From: an uncultured Clostridia bacterium
GTDB taxonomy: Bacteria; Bacillota; Clostridia; Christensenellales; Borkfalkiaceae
Direction of reading: 5' to 3'
NCBI GenBank assembly: GCA_934247855.1
Contig: CAKQKA010000029.1
Coordinates: 1 to 17,565, forward strand
DNA length: 17,565 nucleotides
Of the stretch, positions 1 to 7,098 are shown piece by piece. The translations under genes were made by a program, and so were the position numbers. Under the pieces are notes generated by a model. The model saw only the letters and a program-made list of their open reading frames with translations. It was not told the origin of the DNA and made no database searches. Within the stretch, counting starts at the first letter, position 1. The number at the start of each line of letters is the position of its first letter.

Positions 1-611
1 ATATAAAAGGCGGTCAGAAAACCGGCTATTTTCTCGATCAAAAAGAGAATCGAGCGGAACTTAAAAATTATGTTTCGGGTAAACGTGTGCTCGATTGTTT
101 TTGTAACGTAGGCGGTTTTTCTCTGTGCGCTGCAAAATACGGCGCGGCGGAAGTTACTGCCGTTGACGTAAGTCGCTCGGCACTCGATATCGTTGAGAAG
201 AACGCAGCGATGAACGGCTTTTCGTCTGTTATAAAAACGAGATGTGCGGATGTGTTCGAGTTATTGCGCGAATGCAGGAAATCGGGCGAGAAATTCGACG
301 TAATTGTACTCGATCCGCCTGCTTTCACAAAAAGCAAAGATACCGTGAAAGACGGCTTGAGAGGTTATAAAGATATCAACGTTCAGGCGATGAAGCTGCT
401 TGCTCCCGGCGGTATTCTGATAACAAACAGTTGTTCGCAGCATATATCGGTTAACGCATTTTTGGATATGCTTGCCGAAGCTGCTTATCAAAGCGACGTT
501 ACGGCTAAACTTATTACGCTGCGCGAGCAGGGCAAGGATCATGCTTCGATCGTTGGCTTTGAAGAAAGTTTATACCTGAAAACGGTTGCGTTGTACATAA
601 TGGAGAAATAA
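1..611 (+). CDS. RlmI/RlmK-like class I rRNA (cytosine-5-)methyltransferase, 3' part
   Basis: The gene is cut by the left edge; its frame runs from base 3 to the stop at 609-611, so about 202 residues are visible. The first codons read GGQKTGYFLDQKENR, the hallmark just before the SAM-binding domain in the RlmI family (SAM-dependent 23S rRNA cytosine methyltransferases). Next comes the Rossmann glycine motif (VLDCFCNVGGFS), an acidic strand end (VTAVDVS) and the catalytic-type motif VIVLDPPAFTKSK. The missing upstream part should hold a PUA RNA-binding domain, since E. coli RlmI is about 396 residues; that is inferred. A GTG at 87 lies inside the conserved domain and is not the real start. 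The target base cannot be read from the sequence. The next gene begins within about 25 bases. Confidence 0.9.
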   Translation, partial: IKGGQKTGYFLDQKENRAELKNYVSGKRVLDCFCNVGGFSLCAAKYGAAEVTAVDVSRSALDIVEKNAAMNGFSSVIKTRCADVFELLRECRKSGEKFDVIVLDPPAFTKSKDTVKDGLRGYKDINVQAMKLLAPGGILITNSCSQHISVNAFLDMLAEAAYQSDVTAKLITLREQGKDHASIVGFEESLYLKTVALYIMEK

Positions 612-635
612 TTTTTCGCATTGTTTGCAAAAGAT

Positions 636-1694
636 ATGAGTACGGAAGAAAAAAAGAAAGTATGGAACATTAAAAATATTTTCACCATCGTTGCGGTGGC
701 GATTTTGCTTATTGTTGCATGCGTATATTATTTTTATAAATCGAACAATAACGTTTCGTATACCGGGGACGGAGGCGACCGCCTTGTTTTCGGCAAGGAA
801 ATTTCAATTGCTCAAAGTGATTATCTGAACATACATTTTATTGACGTCGGTCAGGGCGATTGCATTTTTATTGAATTTCCCGACAATAAAAATATGTTGA
901 TAGACGGCGGGTATGCCGAAGAATCGAATACCGTTATAAAGTATCTTTCAAACCTGAAAATTACAAAAATCGACTTGGTTCTGGCAACTCATTCCGATGC
1001 CGATCATATCGGAGCATTGCCTGCGATATTTGAAAAATATGAGATATCGTATTGTTTCCGCCCGATGATAAAGTATAGCGGAAAGTCTTTGTTTTCATCG
1101 AGTTTTAATCCCGAATCGCGCGGTGAAAAAGCATACGAATGTGATTCGGAATATTATTTCGATTTTTTAAATTCGGTTCGCGACGAAAAATGCGGTTGGA
1201 GTTTTTTTAACAAAGACAGCGATTTTTCTCAGTCTTTTGTTTATAACGGAAAAAATTGTAATTATTCATTTGATTTTCTGACGCCGACGGCGAAAGTGTC
1301 GGAGATAGCCTATTATAATGCGAACGAGTATTCGCCGATTTGCATGTTGACTTACGGTGATTTTTCTTTAATGCTCACCGGAGATGCCGAAGAGTATACC
1401 GAAAAAGAATTCCTGTTAAAGTATGCGGATAATTATCCCGATGTCGACGTTCTCAAAGTCGGTCATCATGGCAGCTCTACATCTTCGACCGAAAAATTTA
1501 TTACGGCGGTAAAGCCCGAATATGCTGTAATTTCATGCGGAAAAGATAACGAATACGGGCATCCGCATGACGAAACTCTTTTAAATCTCGCAGGCTGTTG
1601 GATATATCGTACCGACTTGAACGGGACTGTAAAATTCGAGATTCCGTCGGATGGTAAGTGGCGCATTACTCCGCCGTTGGAGGAGCTGATATGA
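636..1694 (+). CDS. Membrane-anchored ComEC-type metallo-beta-lactamase-fold hydrolase
   Basis: The 352-residue protein has a short lysine-rich N-terminus, one hydrophobic segment (about residues 14-34) and then a metallo-beta-lactamase-fold domain. Domain motifs are the entry FIDVGQGDCIFIEF, the metal motif HSDADH (about 119-124), TGDAE (about 248-252), GHHGSS (about 276-281) and GHPHDETL (about 308-315). This set matches the C-terminal domain of ComEC/Rec2 proteins and their stand-alone relatives. The single helix with a basic N-terminus suggests that the enzyme faces outside; this is inference. The ComEC channel domain is absent, so DNA uptake should not be assumed. The start is uncertain: the frame also opens at a TTG at 621, and neither TTG nor the ATG at 636 has a well-spaced SD. 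The stop overlaps the next start as ATGA, so translation is probably coupled. Confidence 0.85.
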   Translation: MSTEEKKKVWNIKNIFTIVAVAILLIVACVYYFYKSNNNVSYTGDGGDRLVFGKEISIAQSDYLNIHFIDVGQGDCIFIEFPDNKNMLIDGGYAEESNTVIKYLSNLKITKIDLVLATHSDADHIGALPAIFEKYEISYCFRPMIKYSGKSLFSSSFNPESRGEKAYECDSEYYFDFLNSVRDEKCGWSFFNKDSDFSQSFVYNGKNCNYSFDFLTPTAKVSEIAYYNANEYSPICMLTYGDFSLMLTGDAEEYTEKEFLLKYADNYPDVDVLKVGHHGSSTSSTEKFITAVKPEYAVISCGKDNEYGHPHDETLLNLAGCWIYRTDLNGTVKFEIPSDGKWRITPPLEELI

Positions 1695-2611
1695 ACGGCA
1701 GAGAAAAATCGATGGGGCTAAGCGCGTTTATCGGCAACGTAATCAATTCATCTTCGCCGATAATCGAATATGACGATAAAAAGGTAAATGCGTTTATTTC
1801 GTCGCTCGGCGATGATATAGATTCATTCAGAGAACTTGGCGCATATAACGGCGATAGCAAGGCTTTTTATGTAGCGAATGCGTTTGCGGGAAAACTCGGG
1901 TTGTGGGAACAAGCCGACGATGAGTTTATTTTTAAATTTCTCGGTACGGTTAAAAAACTTTCTTCCGCCGAATTTTGCAAAAATCCGTTTATTTCGGCGG
2001 TAAAATACAAAGAAACAAAATGCGGCGATTTATTGTTGACTTATGCAACCTATGAAAAAGGCGAAATTTTTCAGTACGATATGCCCGATTTCGATAAATC
2101 GATCGTCGTGCCTAAAGTCGGTTTTTTTGACGGCACGGTAAGATTTCCTACAATTTACGAGGGCGAAATGCCGTGGATGAGCGTATGTCCGTCCGAAACT
2201 TCTACAATCGATCCGTTTATAAACAAAGCGTTCGGTAAAGTGCTTGTTCTGGGGTTAGGTTTAGGATACTTTCCGTTCAGAATCGCAGAATCGGACAAAG
2301 TTGAAAAAATCGTTATCGTCGAAATCAATCAAGGTATAATAGATTTGTTCAAAAATAATATTTTTGCATTTTTTCCGCACAAAGAAAAATTTGAGTTCGT
2401 TCATGCCGACGCATTGAAATATCTCGAAGAGGTAAACAATTTGGATTTTGATTATTGTTTTGCGGATATTTGGGAGGGCGTTGCAGACGGGTTGCCGTTA
2501 TATAAAAAAATAAAGGAACAAGACGAACGCCTTGACGGGATCGAGTTCGATTACTGGATCGAGCCGCAACTTAAGGCGTTTGATAAATATGGAAAGAATG
2601 AAAACGAATAG
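1691..2611 (+). CDS. Spermidine-synthase-like SAM-dependent methyltransferase-fold protein, function unknown
   Basis: This 306-residue protein starts at an ATG overlapping the previous stop (ATGA), with a strong SD GGAGGAG at 1679-1685, five bases upstream. An earlier in-frame GTG at 1658 is disfavoured. The C-terminal half carries a Rossmann nucleotide-binding core: KVLVLGLGLGYFPFRIAE with its glycine loop near residues 187-193, an acidic strand end (IVIVEIN, E211), HADALKYL (D240) and DYCFADIWEG (D259). Order and spacing fit the spermidine synthase/methyltransferase superfamily. The N-terminal 180 residues I do not recognise. The usual polyamine-synthase active-site signature is not evident, so a true spermidine synthase is unlikely. 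It sits between two membrane-anchored proteins in a tight group, but the substrate cannot be inferred. Confidence 0.75.
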   Translation: MNGREKSMGLSAFIGNVINSSSPIIEYDDKKVNAFISSLGDDIDSFRELGAYNGDSKAFYVANAFAGKLGLWEQADDEFIFKFLGTVKKLSSAEFCKNPFISAVKYKETKCGDLLLTYATYEKGEIFQYDMPDFDKSIVVPKVGFFDGTVRFPTIYEGEMPWMSVCPSETSTIDPFINKAFGKVLVLGLGLGYFPFRIAESDKVEKIVIVEINQGIIDLFKNNIFAFFPHKEKFEFVHADALKYLEEVNNLDFDYCFADIWEGVADGLPLYKKIKEQDERLDGIEFDYWIEPQLKAFDKYGKNENE

Positions 2612-3137
2612 AATTTTTATTGTCGGTATAATTGTTTTGCTCATCGGGGTGGCGCTTATCGCCGTTTTTAAAGATAACAAAGTAGCCGGCAAAGTGTATA
2701 TATTTTTGCAGGATGCCGAAACGGGCGAGTATGTAAAGGCGAAAGAGTTATCTTGCAAAATTTCGTCCAAAGATTTGTCGTATGAACCGCAGGAAAAAGC
2801 TTATTACGAAATCGATACCGAAAGATCCTTGCTTAAAGTAAAAAACAGTAAAAACGTTGTTTTTGCGGTGTATTACAAATGCCGGATCGTAACCGTAACT
2901 TTTTCGGGCGAGGGCGGCGAACTTGTTTCGGGTGAAGAAACGCTTCGGCTTCGGGCGGGGCAAAAGTTTGATAAACCCGTTTACAAAAAGGAAGGATACG
3001 AGCTTATAGGCTTTAAGATAAAAGACTCGACGCTCGACGTTCCGTCTTCCGATAATTATGTTATGAAAGACACCGATTTTGTCGCGATCTGGAAAGCTGT
3101 TGAACCAAAGCAAGATAATAAAACCGAGCAGGAATAA
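2589..3137 (+). CDS. Membrane-anchored protein with an InlB B-repeat/Flg_new-like domain
   Basis: A protein of about 182 residues. It has one N-terminal hydrophobic helix (IFIVGIIVLLIGVALIAVF, about residues 9-27) and a soluble remainder. The last 80 residues (about 99-167) resemble one Listeria-Bacteroides repeat (InlB B-repeat, Flg_new): VTVTFSGEGGELVSGEETL, then GQKFDKPVYKKEGYELIGF and the closing TDFVAIWK. In other bacteria such repeats are beta-grasp-like modules of cell-surface proteins. The middle part is unrecognised. The chain ends in a charged tail (KQDNKTEQE). The start is 2589 or 2598; both overlap the upstream gene by 14-23 bases and neither has a strong SD, so coupling to the upstream gene is likely. 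There is no LPXTG sorting motif, so anchoring would be by the helix alone. Confidence 0.7.
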   Translation: MERMKTNRIFIVGIIVLLIGVALIAVFKDNKVAGKVYIFLQDAETGEYVKAKELSCKISSKDLSYEPQEKAYYEIDTERSLLKVKNSKNVVFAVYYKCRIVTVTFSGEGGELVSGEETLRLRAGQKFDKPVYKKEGYELIGFKIKDSTLDVPSSDNYVMKDTDFVAIWKAVEPKQDNKTEQE

Positions 3138-3149
3138 TAAAAAAAGCAT

Positions 3150-3180
3150 AAAAAAACCTTGAACGAGAAAGCTCAAGGTT
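3150..3180 (-). terminator. Rho-independent terminator of tRNA-Gly
   Basis: Read on the - strand, an 8-bp stem (AACCTTGA/TCAAGGTT, 3155-3162 with 3173-3180) with a 10-base loop is followed directly by a run of T. It lies just downstream of the tRNA. On the + strand the hairpin is not followed by T, so it should not stop transcripts coming from 3137. Confidence 0.85.
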
Positions 3181-3184
3181 GAAA

Positions 3185-3258
3185 TGGAGCAGGTGATGAG
3201 AATCGAACTCACAACCACAGCTTGGGAAGCTGTTGTTTTGCCACTAAACTACACCTGC
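3185..3258 (-). tRNA. tRNA-Gly, anticodon CCC, with encoded CCA
   Basis: On the - strand the sequence folds as a complete cloverleaf. The acceptor stem is GCAGGTG/CACCTGC with 7 perfect pairs. The anticodon stem is ACAGC/GCTGT around the 7-base loop TTCCCAA, giving anticodon CCC, which reads the glycine codon GGG. The T stem is GTGAG/CTCAT with loop TTCGATT, including one G-U pair. The discriminator base is U, followed by a genomic CCA at 3185-3187. It stands alone with its own promoter (3272-3301) and terminator (3150-3180), convergent with the upstream + strand gene and divergent from the pheST leader. Confidence 0.97.
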
Positions 3259-3271
3259 ATCGTACTTGCAT

Positions 3272-3301
3272 ATTATACGCCGAAAAAGCGGGAGTTGTCA
3301 A
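3272..3301 (-). promoter_or_regulatory. Promoter of tRNA-Gly
   Basis: On the - strand a perfect -35 box TTGACA (3296-3301) and a perfect -10 box TATAAT (3272-3277) are separated by 18 bases. The tRNA 5' end lies 13 bases beyond the -10 box, so transcription would start only a few bases before the mature tRNA. This fits a strong sigma-A promoter for a stable RNA. Confidence 0.88.
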
Positions 3302-3329
3302 CTGTTTTTAGGTTATTGACGTTTTTTAA

Positions 3330-3359
3330 TTGACATGATTGCCGATAATATCGTATAAT
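3330..3359 (+). promoter_or_regulatory. Promoter of the pheS-pheT T-box transcript
   Basis: TTGACA at 3330-3335 and TATAAT at 3354-3359 are separated by 18 bases, both perfect sigma-A matches. Initiation would fall near 3366, just before the T-box leader. Its -35 box is 28 bases from the -35 box of the divergent tRNA-Gly promoter. Confidence 0.88.
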
Positions 3360-3365
3360 TAAATT

Positions 3366-3610
3366 AATTGGAAAGGCTTTGACGAAGGGCGGTAAATCAT
3401 AAGCGATACAGAGAAAAACCACATTGGCTGAAATGGTTTTACGCGAAAGTTTACTTTATTCACTTTTGAGCCGTGCGAAGAAGATTTTATCGTAGACCGC
3501 ACCGTGCGCCGCGTGAGTTGCATAATGAAGGCCGTGTATCGGCGAAAATAGGTGGTACAGCGTTTTTTATTGACGCCCTGTTGTTTTAATACGGGGTGTT
3601 TTTCTTTTTT
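3366..3610 (+). promoter_or_regulatory. T-box leader, tRNA-Phe responsive, upstream of pheS
   Basis: The leader carries the conserved T-box sequence AAAATAGGTGGTACAGCG at 3545-3562. Its TGGT (3553-3556) can pair with the ACCA end of an uncharged tRNA whose discriminator is A. In stem I, the segment TTC-ACTTTTGAG (TTC at 3459-3461) has the usual form of a specifier codon followed by its conserved flank; TTC is a phenylalanine codon, which matches the genes downstream. A terminator hairpin lies at 3573-3610. Known mechanism: uncharged cognate tRNA binds specifier and bulge, stabilises the antiterminator and lets transcription continue into the synthetase genes. The exact edges of stem I are estimated. 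This leader fills most of the gap from 3259 to 3660. Confidence 0.93.
3573..3610 (+). terminator. T-box regulated terminator
   Basis: An 8-bp stem (ACGCCCTG at 3573-3580 with CGGGGTGT at 3592-3599, including two G-U pairs) and an 11-base loop are followed by a T-rich run to 3610. It lies just after the T-box sequence, the normal place for the conditional terminator that competes with the antiterminator. Confidence 0.88.
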
Positions 3611-3660
3611 ATAGCGAATTTATCGCATAATAACTTTGCCTCATATAAACAAGGAGAACT

Positions 3661-4680
3661 ATGAAAGAAAAGATTAACGAACTTTACAAATCGGCAGTTG
3701 AGGCTATATCGTCCATTAAAGACGGTAGGGCGCTTGACGAAGTAAAAGTAAAATTCTTAGGCAAGAGCGGAAAGGTAACCGAATTGCTTAAGGGCATGCG
3801 TGACGTTCCCGCCGAAGATCGTCCTAAAGTCGGGCAACTCGTCAACGAATTGCGTTCAAAGATAGAAAATCTTATCGGCGAAAAAGAAGCCGAGCGCAAA
3901 AAGATCGAACGCGAACGCGCGCTTAAAGAGGAAACTATCGACGTTACTATGCCGGGAAAAGAGCGCGAATTCGGTTCGCTTCATCCCATAAATCTTATAA
4001 GAAACGAACTTATAGATTGTTTTACGGGTATGGGATTTGAAATTTACGAAGGTCCAGAAATCGAAGAGGACGAGTATAATTTCCGTCTTTTGAATATTCC
4101 TGCCGATCACCCCGCGCGCGATATGCAGGACACGCTGTATATAACCGATAATATTCTTTTGCGTACGCAGACATCCTCGGGGCAGGCGCGCGTTATGCTT
4201 AACAAGAAGCCGCCTCTTAAAATTATCAGTCCGGGGAAAGTCTATCGTGCGGACGACGACGCGACGCACAGCCCGATGTTTCACCAGATGGAAGGTCTTG
4301 TTGTGGATAAAGATATCAATCTTTGCGATCTGAAAGGTACACTCGAGGCGTTTTTGAAAAAATTATTTAAAGACGATTTGCAGACCAGATTGCGTCCTTC
4401 GTATTTCCCGTTTACCGAGCCGAGCGTCGAAGTGGACGTTTCGTGTTTTGAATGTAAGGGTAAAGGCTGTCGTTTGTGTAAAGGCACGGGTTGGATCGAA
4501 GTTCTCGGCGCGGGAATGGTCAATCGGAAAGTGCTTGAAAATTGCGGTATCGATCCCGACGTATATAGCGGATTTGCTTTCGGCGTAGGGCTCGAACGCC
4601 TTGCAATGCTTAAATACGGTATCCCCGATATCAGATATTTCTTCGATAACGATATCAGATTTTTAAAACAGTTCAAATAA
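3661..4680 (+). CDS. pheS: Phenylalanine--tRNA ligase alpha subunit
   Basis: This 339-residue protein is the catalytic subunit of the cytoplasmic alpha2-beta2 enzyme that attaches phenylalanine to tRNA-Phe. The N-terminal ~90 residues are charged and helical, as expected for the tRNA-contacting coiled coil. The class II core shows GSLHPI, DHPARDMQDTLY, LLRTQTSSGQARVM, motif 2 (SPGKVYRADDDATHSPMFHQ) and motif 3 (GFAFGVGLERLAMLKYGIP). A CX2CX4CX2C cluster (SCFECKGKGCRLCKGTGW) is the small zinc-type element common in Bacillota PheS. The length is normal. The SD AAGGAG (3651-3656) precedes the ATG by four bases. The gene lies behind the T-box leader and is followed 15 bases later by pheT, its partner. 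Confidence 0.98.
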   Translation: MKEKINELYKSAVEAISSIKDGRALDEVKVKFLGKSGKVTELLKGMRDVPAEDRPKVGQLVNELRSKIENLIGEKEAERKKIERERALKEETIDVTMPGKEREFGSLHPINLIRNELIDCFTGMGFEIYEGPEIEEDEYNFRLLNIPADHPARDMQDTLYITDNILLRTQTSSGQARVMLNKKPPLKIISPGKVYRADDDATHSPMFHQMEGLVVDKDINLCDLKGTLEAFLKKLFKDDLQTRLRPSYFPFTEPSVEVDVSCFECKGKGCRLCKGTGWIEVLGAGMVNRKVLENCGIDPDVYSGFAFGVGLERLAMLKYGIPDIRYFFDNDIRFLKQFK

Positions 4681-4695
4681 GAGGAGGACGAAACA

Positions 4696-7098
4696 ATGAG
4701 ATTACCGCTTAGTTGGTTGAATGAATACGTCAAAATCGACGATATTCCCGTGGAAACGCTTAAAGACAAACTGTTCTCCTGCGGGTTTGAGGTAGAAGAA
4801 ATAATCCGTTTAAACGAAAACGTTAAAGGCATCGTAGTGTGCCAGATCAATGCGATCGAACAACACCCGAATGCAGATAAATTGTCCGTTTGCTCGGTAA
4901 ATGCGGGCAAATTCGGCGAACTGCAAATAGTAACGAACGCTAAAAACATTAAAGTCGGCGATAAAGTTCCTGTAAGTCTTGACGGTGCGGTGCTTGCCGA
5001 CGGAACTAACATTAAAAAAGGCAAACTGCGCGGAGTTGAGTCCGACGGTATGTTCTGCGGCGGCGAAGAAATCGGTATCACCGAAGAATATTACGACGGT
5101 GCGGGTGAAAACAGCGTGCTTGTTTTCCACGACGATTTTAACGTCGGCGACGACGTATGCGAATTACTCGGCGTGCGCGACGTTATTTTTGAAATCGGGC
5201 TTACGGCAAATCGTCCAGATTGTCAAAGTATATACGGAATGGCTCGCGAAGTGGCTGCATGTTTAAAGCGCGAACTGAAACCGTTGGATCTTTCATACTC
5301 GGTTACCGATGCCGATTCCGACTGTGCCGTAAGTGTGGTCGTTGAAGATAAGGACCTTTGTCCGAGATATTGCGCGCGCTATGTGAAAGACGTTGTTATT
5401 AAGCCTTCCCCGAAAGCAATGCAAAAGAAACTCGCGCTTATGGGGTTGCACGCTATAAATTCCGTCGTTGATATAACTAATTATGTCTTGCTGGAAATGG
5501 GGCAACCTATGCACGCGTTTGACTATAGCGCGCTTGAAGCGAAAAAAATTATCGTTCGTCGCGCAAAAGAGGGAGAGAAAATTACCACTCTCGACGACAA
5601 GTCGTTTACGCTTACTACCGATAATTTGTTGATTTGCGACGGAGATAAGCCTGCCGCGCTTGCAGGTATTATGGGCGGTAAAGGCAGCGCGATTGCGGAT
5701 ACGACCGCTGCGCTTGTATTTGAATGTGCAAAGTTTAAACGCGATAACGTGCGTAAAACCTCAAAGGCTTTAGGTCAACGTTCGGATTCTTCCGCAAGGT
5801 TTGAAAAAGGCGTTGATGCGTATACCGTTGCCGTAGCTATGGATCGCGCGTTGCACCTGATTGAAGAAATCGGCTGCGGCGTTGTGTGCGGCAAAGGCAT
5901 TGACGTGTTAAGCGAAGATCTTACGCCGATGGTAGTTGAAGCGTCGTATGCGGCGATTGATAAAGTGTTGGGAATCGTTGTCCCCAAAAGCGAGCAGAAA
6001 GCAATACTCGAACGCCTTGATTTTAAGATCGAAGATGACGGAAAAGGCAATTTCAAATGTACGGTTCCGCTTTACCGTACCGATATAGAAGGTTTTCCCG
6101 ATCTTGCCGAGGAGGTAATTCGTTCTTACGGATACGATAATGTAAAAGGCAGACTTCTCAGCGGGGCAACCATAACTTACGGCGGAAAGACCGAACGACA
6201 GATGAAAGAAGATGCGCTTAAAAACGCTTTGATTTCTTTAGGGTATAATGAAATTTTAACTTACGCGTTCGTTTCGGAAAAAGATTATGAATTTTTAGGG
6301 CTTGATAAAGACGCGACCGAAAACGCTCATATCAAAATTATGAATCCTCTCGGCGAGGAGATGAGCGTTATGCGTACCACGTTGTTACCGTCAATGCTTG
6401 CAACCGTCGGACGCAACCTTGCAAAGAAAAATGAAAGCGGTAGATTATTTGAATACGCAAGAGTATATCTTCCTAAGTCGCTTCCGCTTGTTGAATTGCC
6501 CGAAGAAAAGAACGTTCTTACTATTGCTGCTTTCGGCGAAAGCGAAGATTTCTACACGCTTAAAGGTTCTATAGAAGAGATGCTTGCTAAGTTGCATTCG
6601 GTAAAGGATGTAAAATTCGTTAAGGAAACGGCAGTATATCTGCATCCCGGGCGCTCGGCGGCGATTTATGTCGGAAACGAAAAGGTTGGTATGATGGGCG
6701 AAGTTCATCCCGATATACTTGAAAAGATGGATACGAATATTCGTATATACGTTGCCGAGATTGATTTTGACGCTTTGTTTGAAAAGTTGACCGGTAAAGT
6801 TTATTTTTCGCCGATATCTAAATTTCCGTCGGTAGAACGTGACCTCGCGCTTGTGTGCGATAAAGACGTGGAAAGTGCGTTTATAGAAAAGCTTATCGCC
6901 GAGCGCGGCGGAAAAAATCTTGTTTCGATTAAACTGTTTGACGTATACTCGGGCAAAGGCGTTGAAGAAGGTAAAAAGAGTATGGCTTATCGTCTGGTAT
7001 TCTCTTCGCTTGAAAAGACTTTCGGCGAGGGCGACGTCGACGGATTTATAAAAAAGATTTTAAGACATCTTGACGAAAACGGGATAAAACTGAGATGA
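4696..7098 (+). CDS. pheT: Phenylalanine--tRNA ligase beta subunit
   Basis: This 800-residue protein is the large subunit partnering PheS. In order it shows the N-terminal start MRLPLSWLNEYV, an EMAP-type tRNA-binding domain (about 43-150, with HPNADKLSVC), the B3/B4 editing domain (about 215-385, NRPDCQSIYGMAREV just before it and MHAFDYSAL inside it), the B5 domain, the inactive class II-like core, and a C-terminal ferredoxin-like anticodon-binding domain (about 706-799, KFPSVERDLALV). The length is typical. The strong SD GAGGAGG (4681-4687) lies eight bases before the ATG. The stop overlaps the next start as ATGA, so the U32-family gene is probably translated from the same T-box controlled mRNA. 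Confidence 0.98.
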   Translation: MRLPLSWLNEYVKIDDIPVETLKDKLFSCGFEVEEIIRLNENVKGIVVCQINAIEQHPNADKLSVCSVNAGKFGELQIVTNAKNIKVGDKVPVSLDGAVLADGTNIKKGKLRGVESDGMFCGGEEIGITEEYYDGAGENSVLVFHDDFNVGDDVCELLGVRDVIFEIGLTANRPDCQSIYGMAREVAACLKRELKPLDLSYSVTDADSDCAVSVVVEDKDLCPRYCARYVKDVVIKPSPKAMQKKLALMGLHAINSVVDITNYVLLEMGQPMHAFDYSALEAKKIIVRRAKEGEKITTLDDKSFTLTTDNLLICDGDKPAALAGIMGGKGSAIADTTAALVFECAKFKRDNVRKTSKALGQRSDSSARFEKGVDAYTVAVAMDRALHLIEEIGCGVVCGKGIDVLSEDLTPMVVEASYAAIDKVLGIVVPKSEQKAILERLDFKIEDDGKGNFKCTVPLYRTDIEGFPDLAEEVIRSYGYDNVKGRLLSGATITYGGKTERQMKEDALKNALISLGYNEILTYAFVSEKDYEFLGLDKDATENAHIKIMNPLGEEMSVMRTTLLPSMLATVGRNLAKKNESGRLFEYARVYLPKSLPLVELPEEKNVLTIAAFGESEDFYTLKGSIEEMLAKLHSVKDVKFVKETAVYLHPGRSAAIYVGNEKVGMMGEVHPDILEKMDTNIRIYVAEIDFDALFEKLTGKVYFSPISKFPSVERDLALVCDKDVESAFIEKLIAERGGKNLVSIKLFDVYSGKGVEEGKKSMAYRLVFSSLEKTFGEGDVDGFIKKILRHLDENGIKLR

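Noticed and set aside
621..635. TTG start for the ComEC-type hydrolase
   Set aside because: The GGAG at 602-605 is 15 bases away, too far for a normal SD. It is not excluded, since ATG 636 has no SD either.
3316..3350. Alternative promoter TTGACG with GATAAT upstream of the T-box leader
   Set aside because: The spacing is 23 bases, too long; the overlapping TTGACA-18-TATAAT pair is far better.
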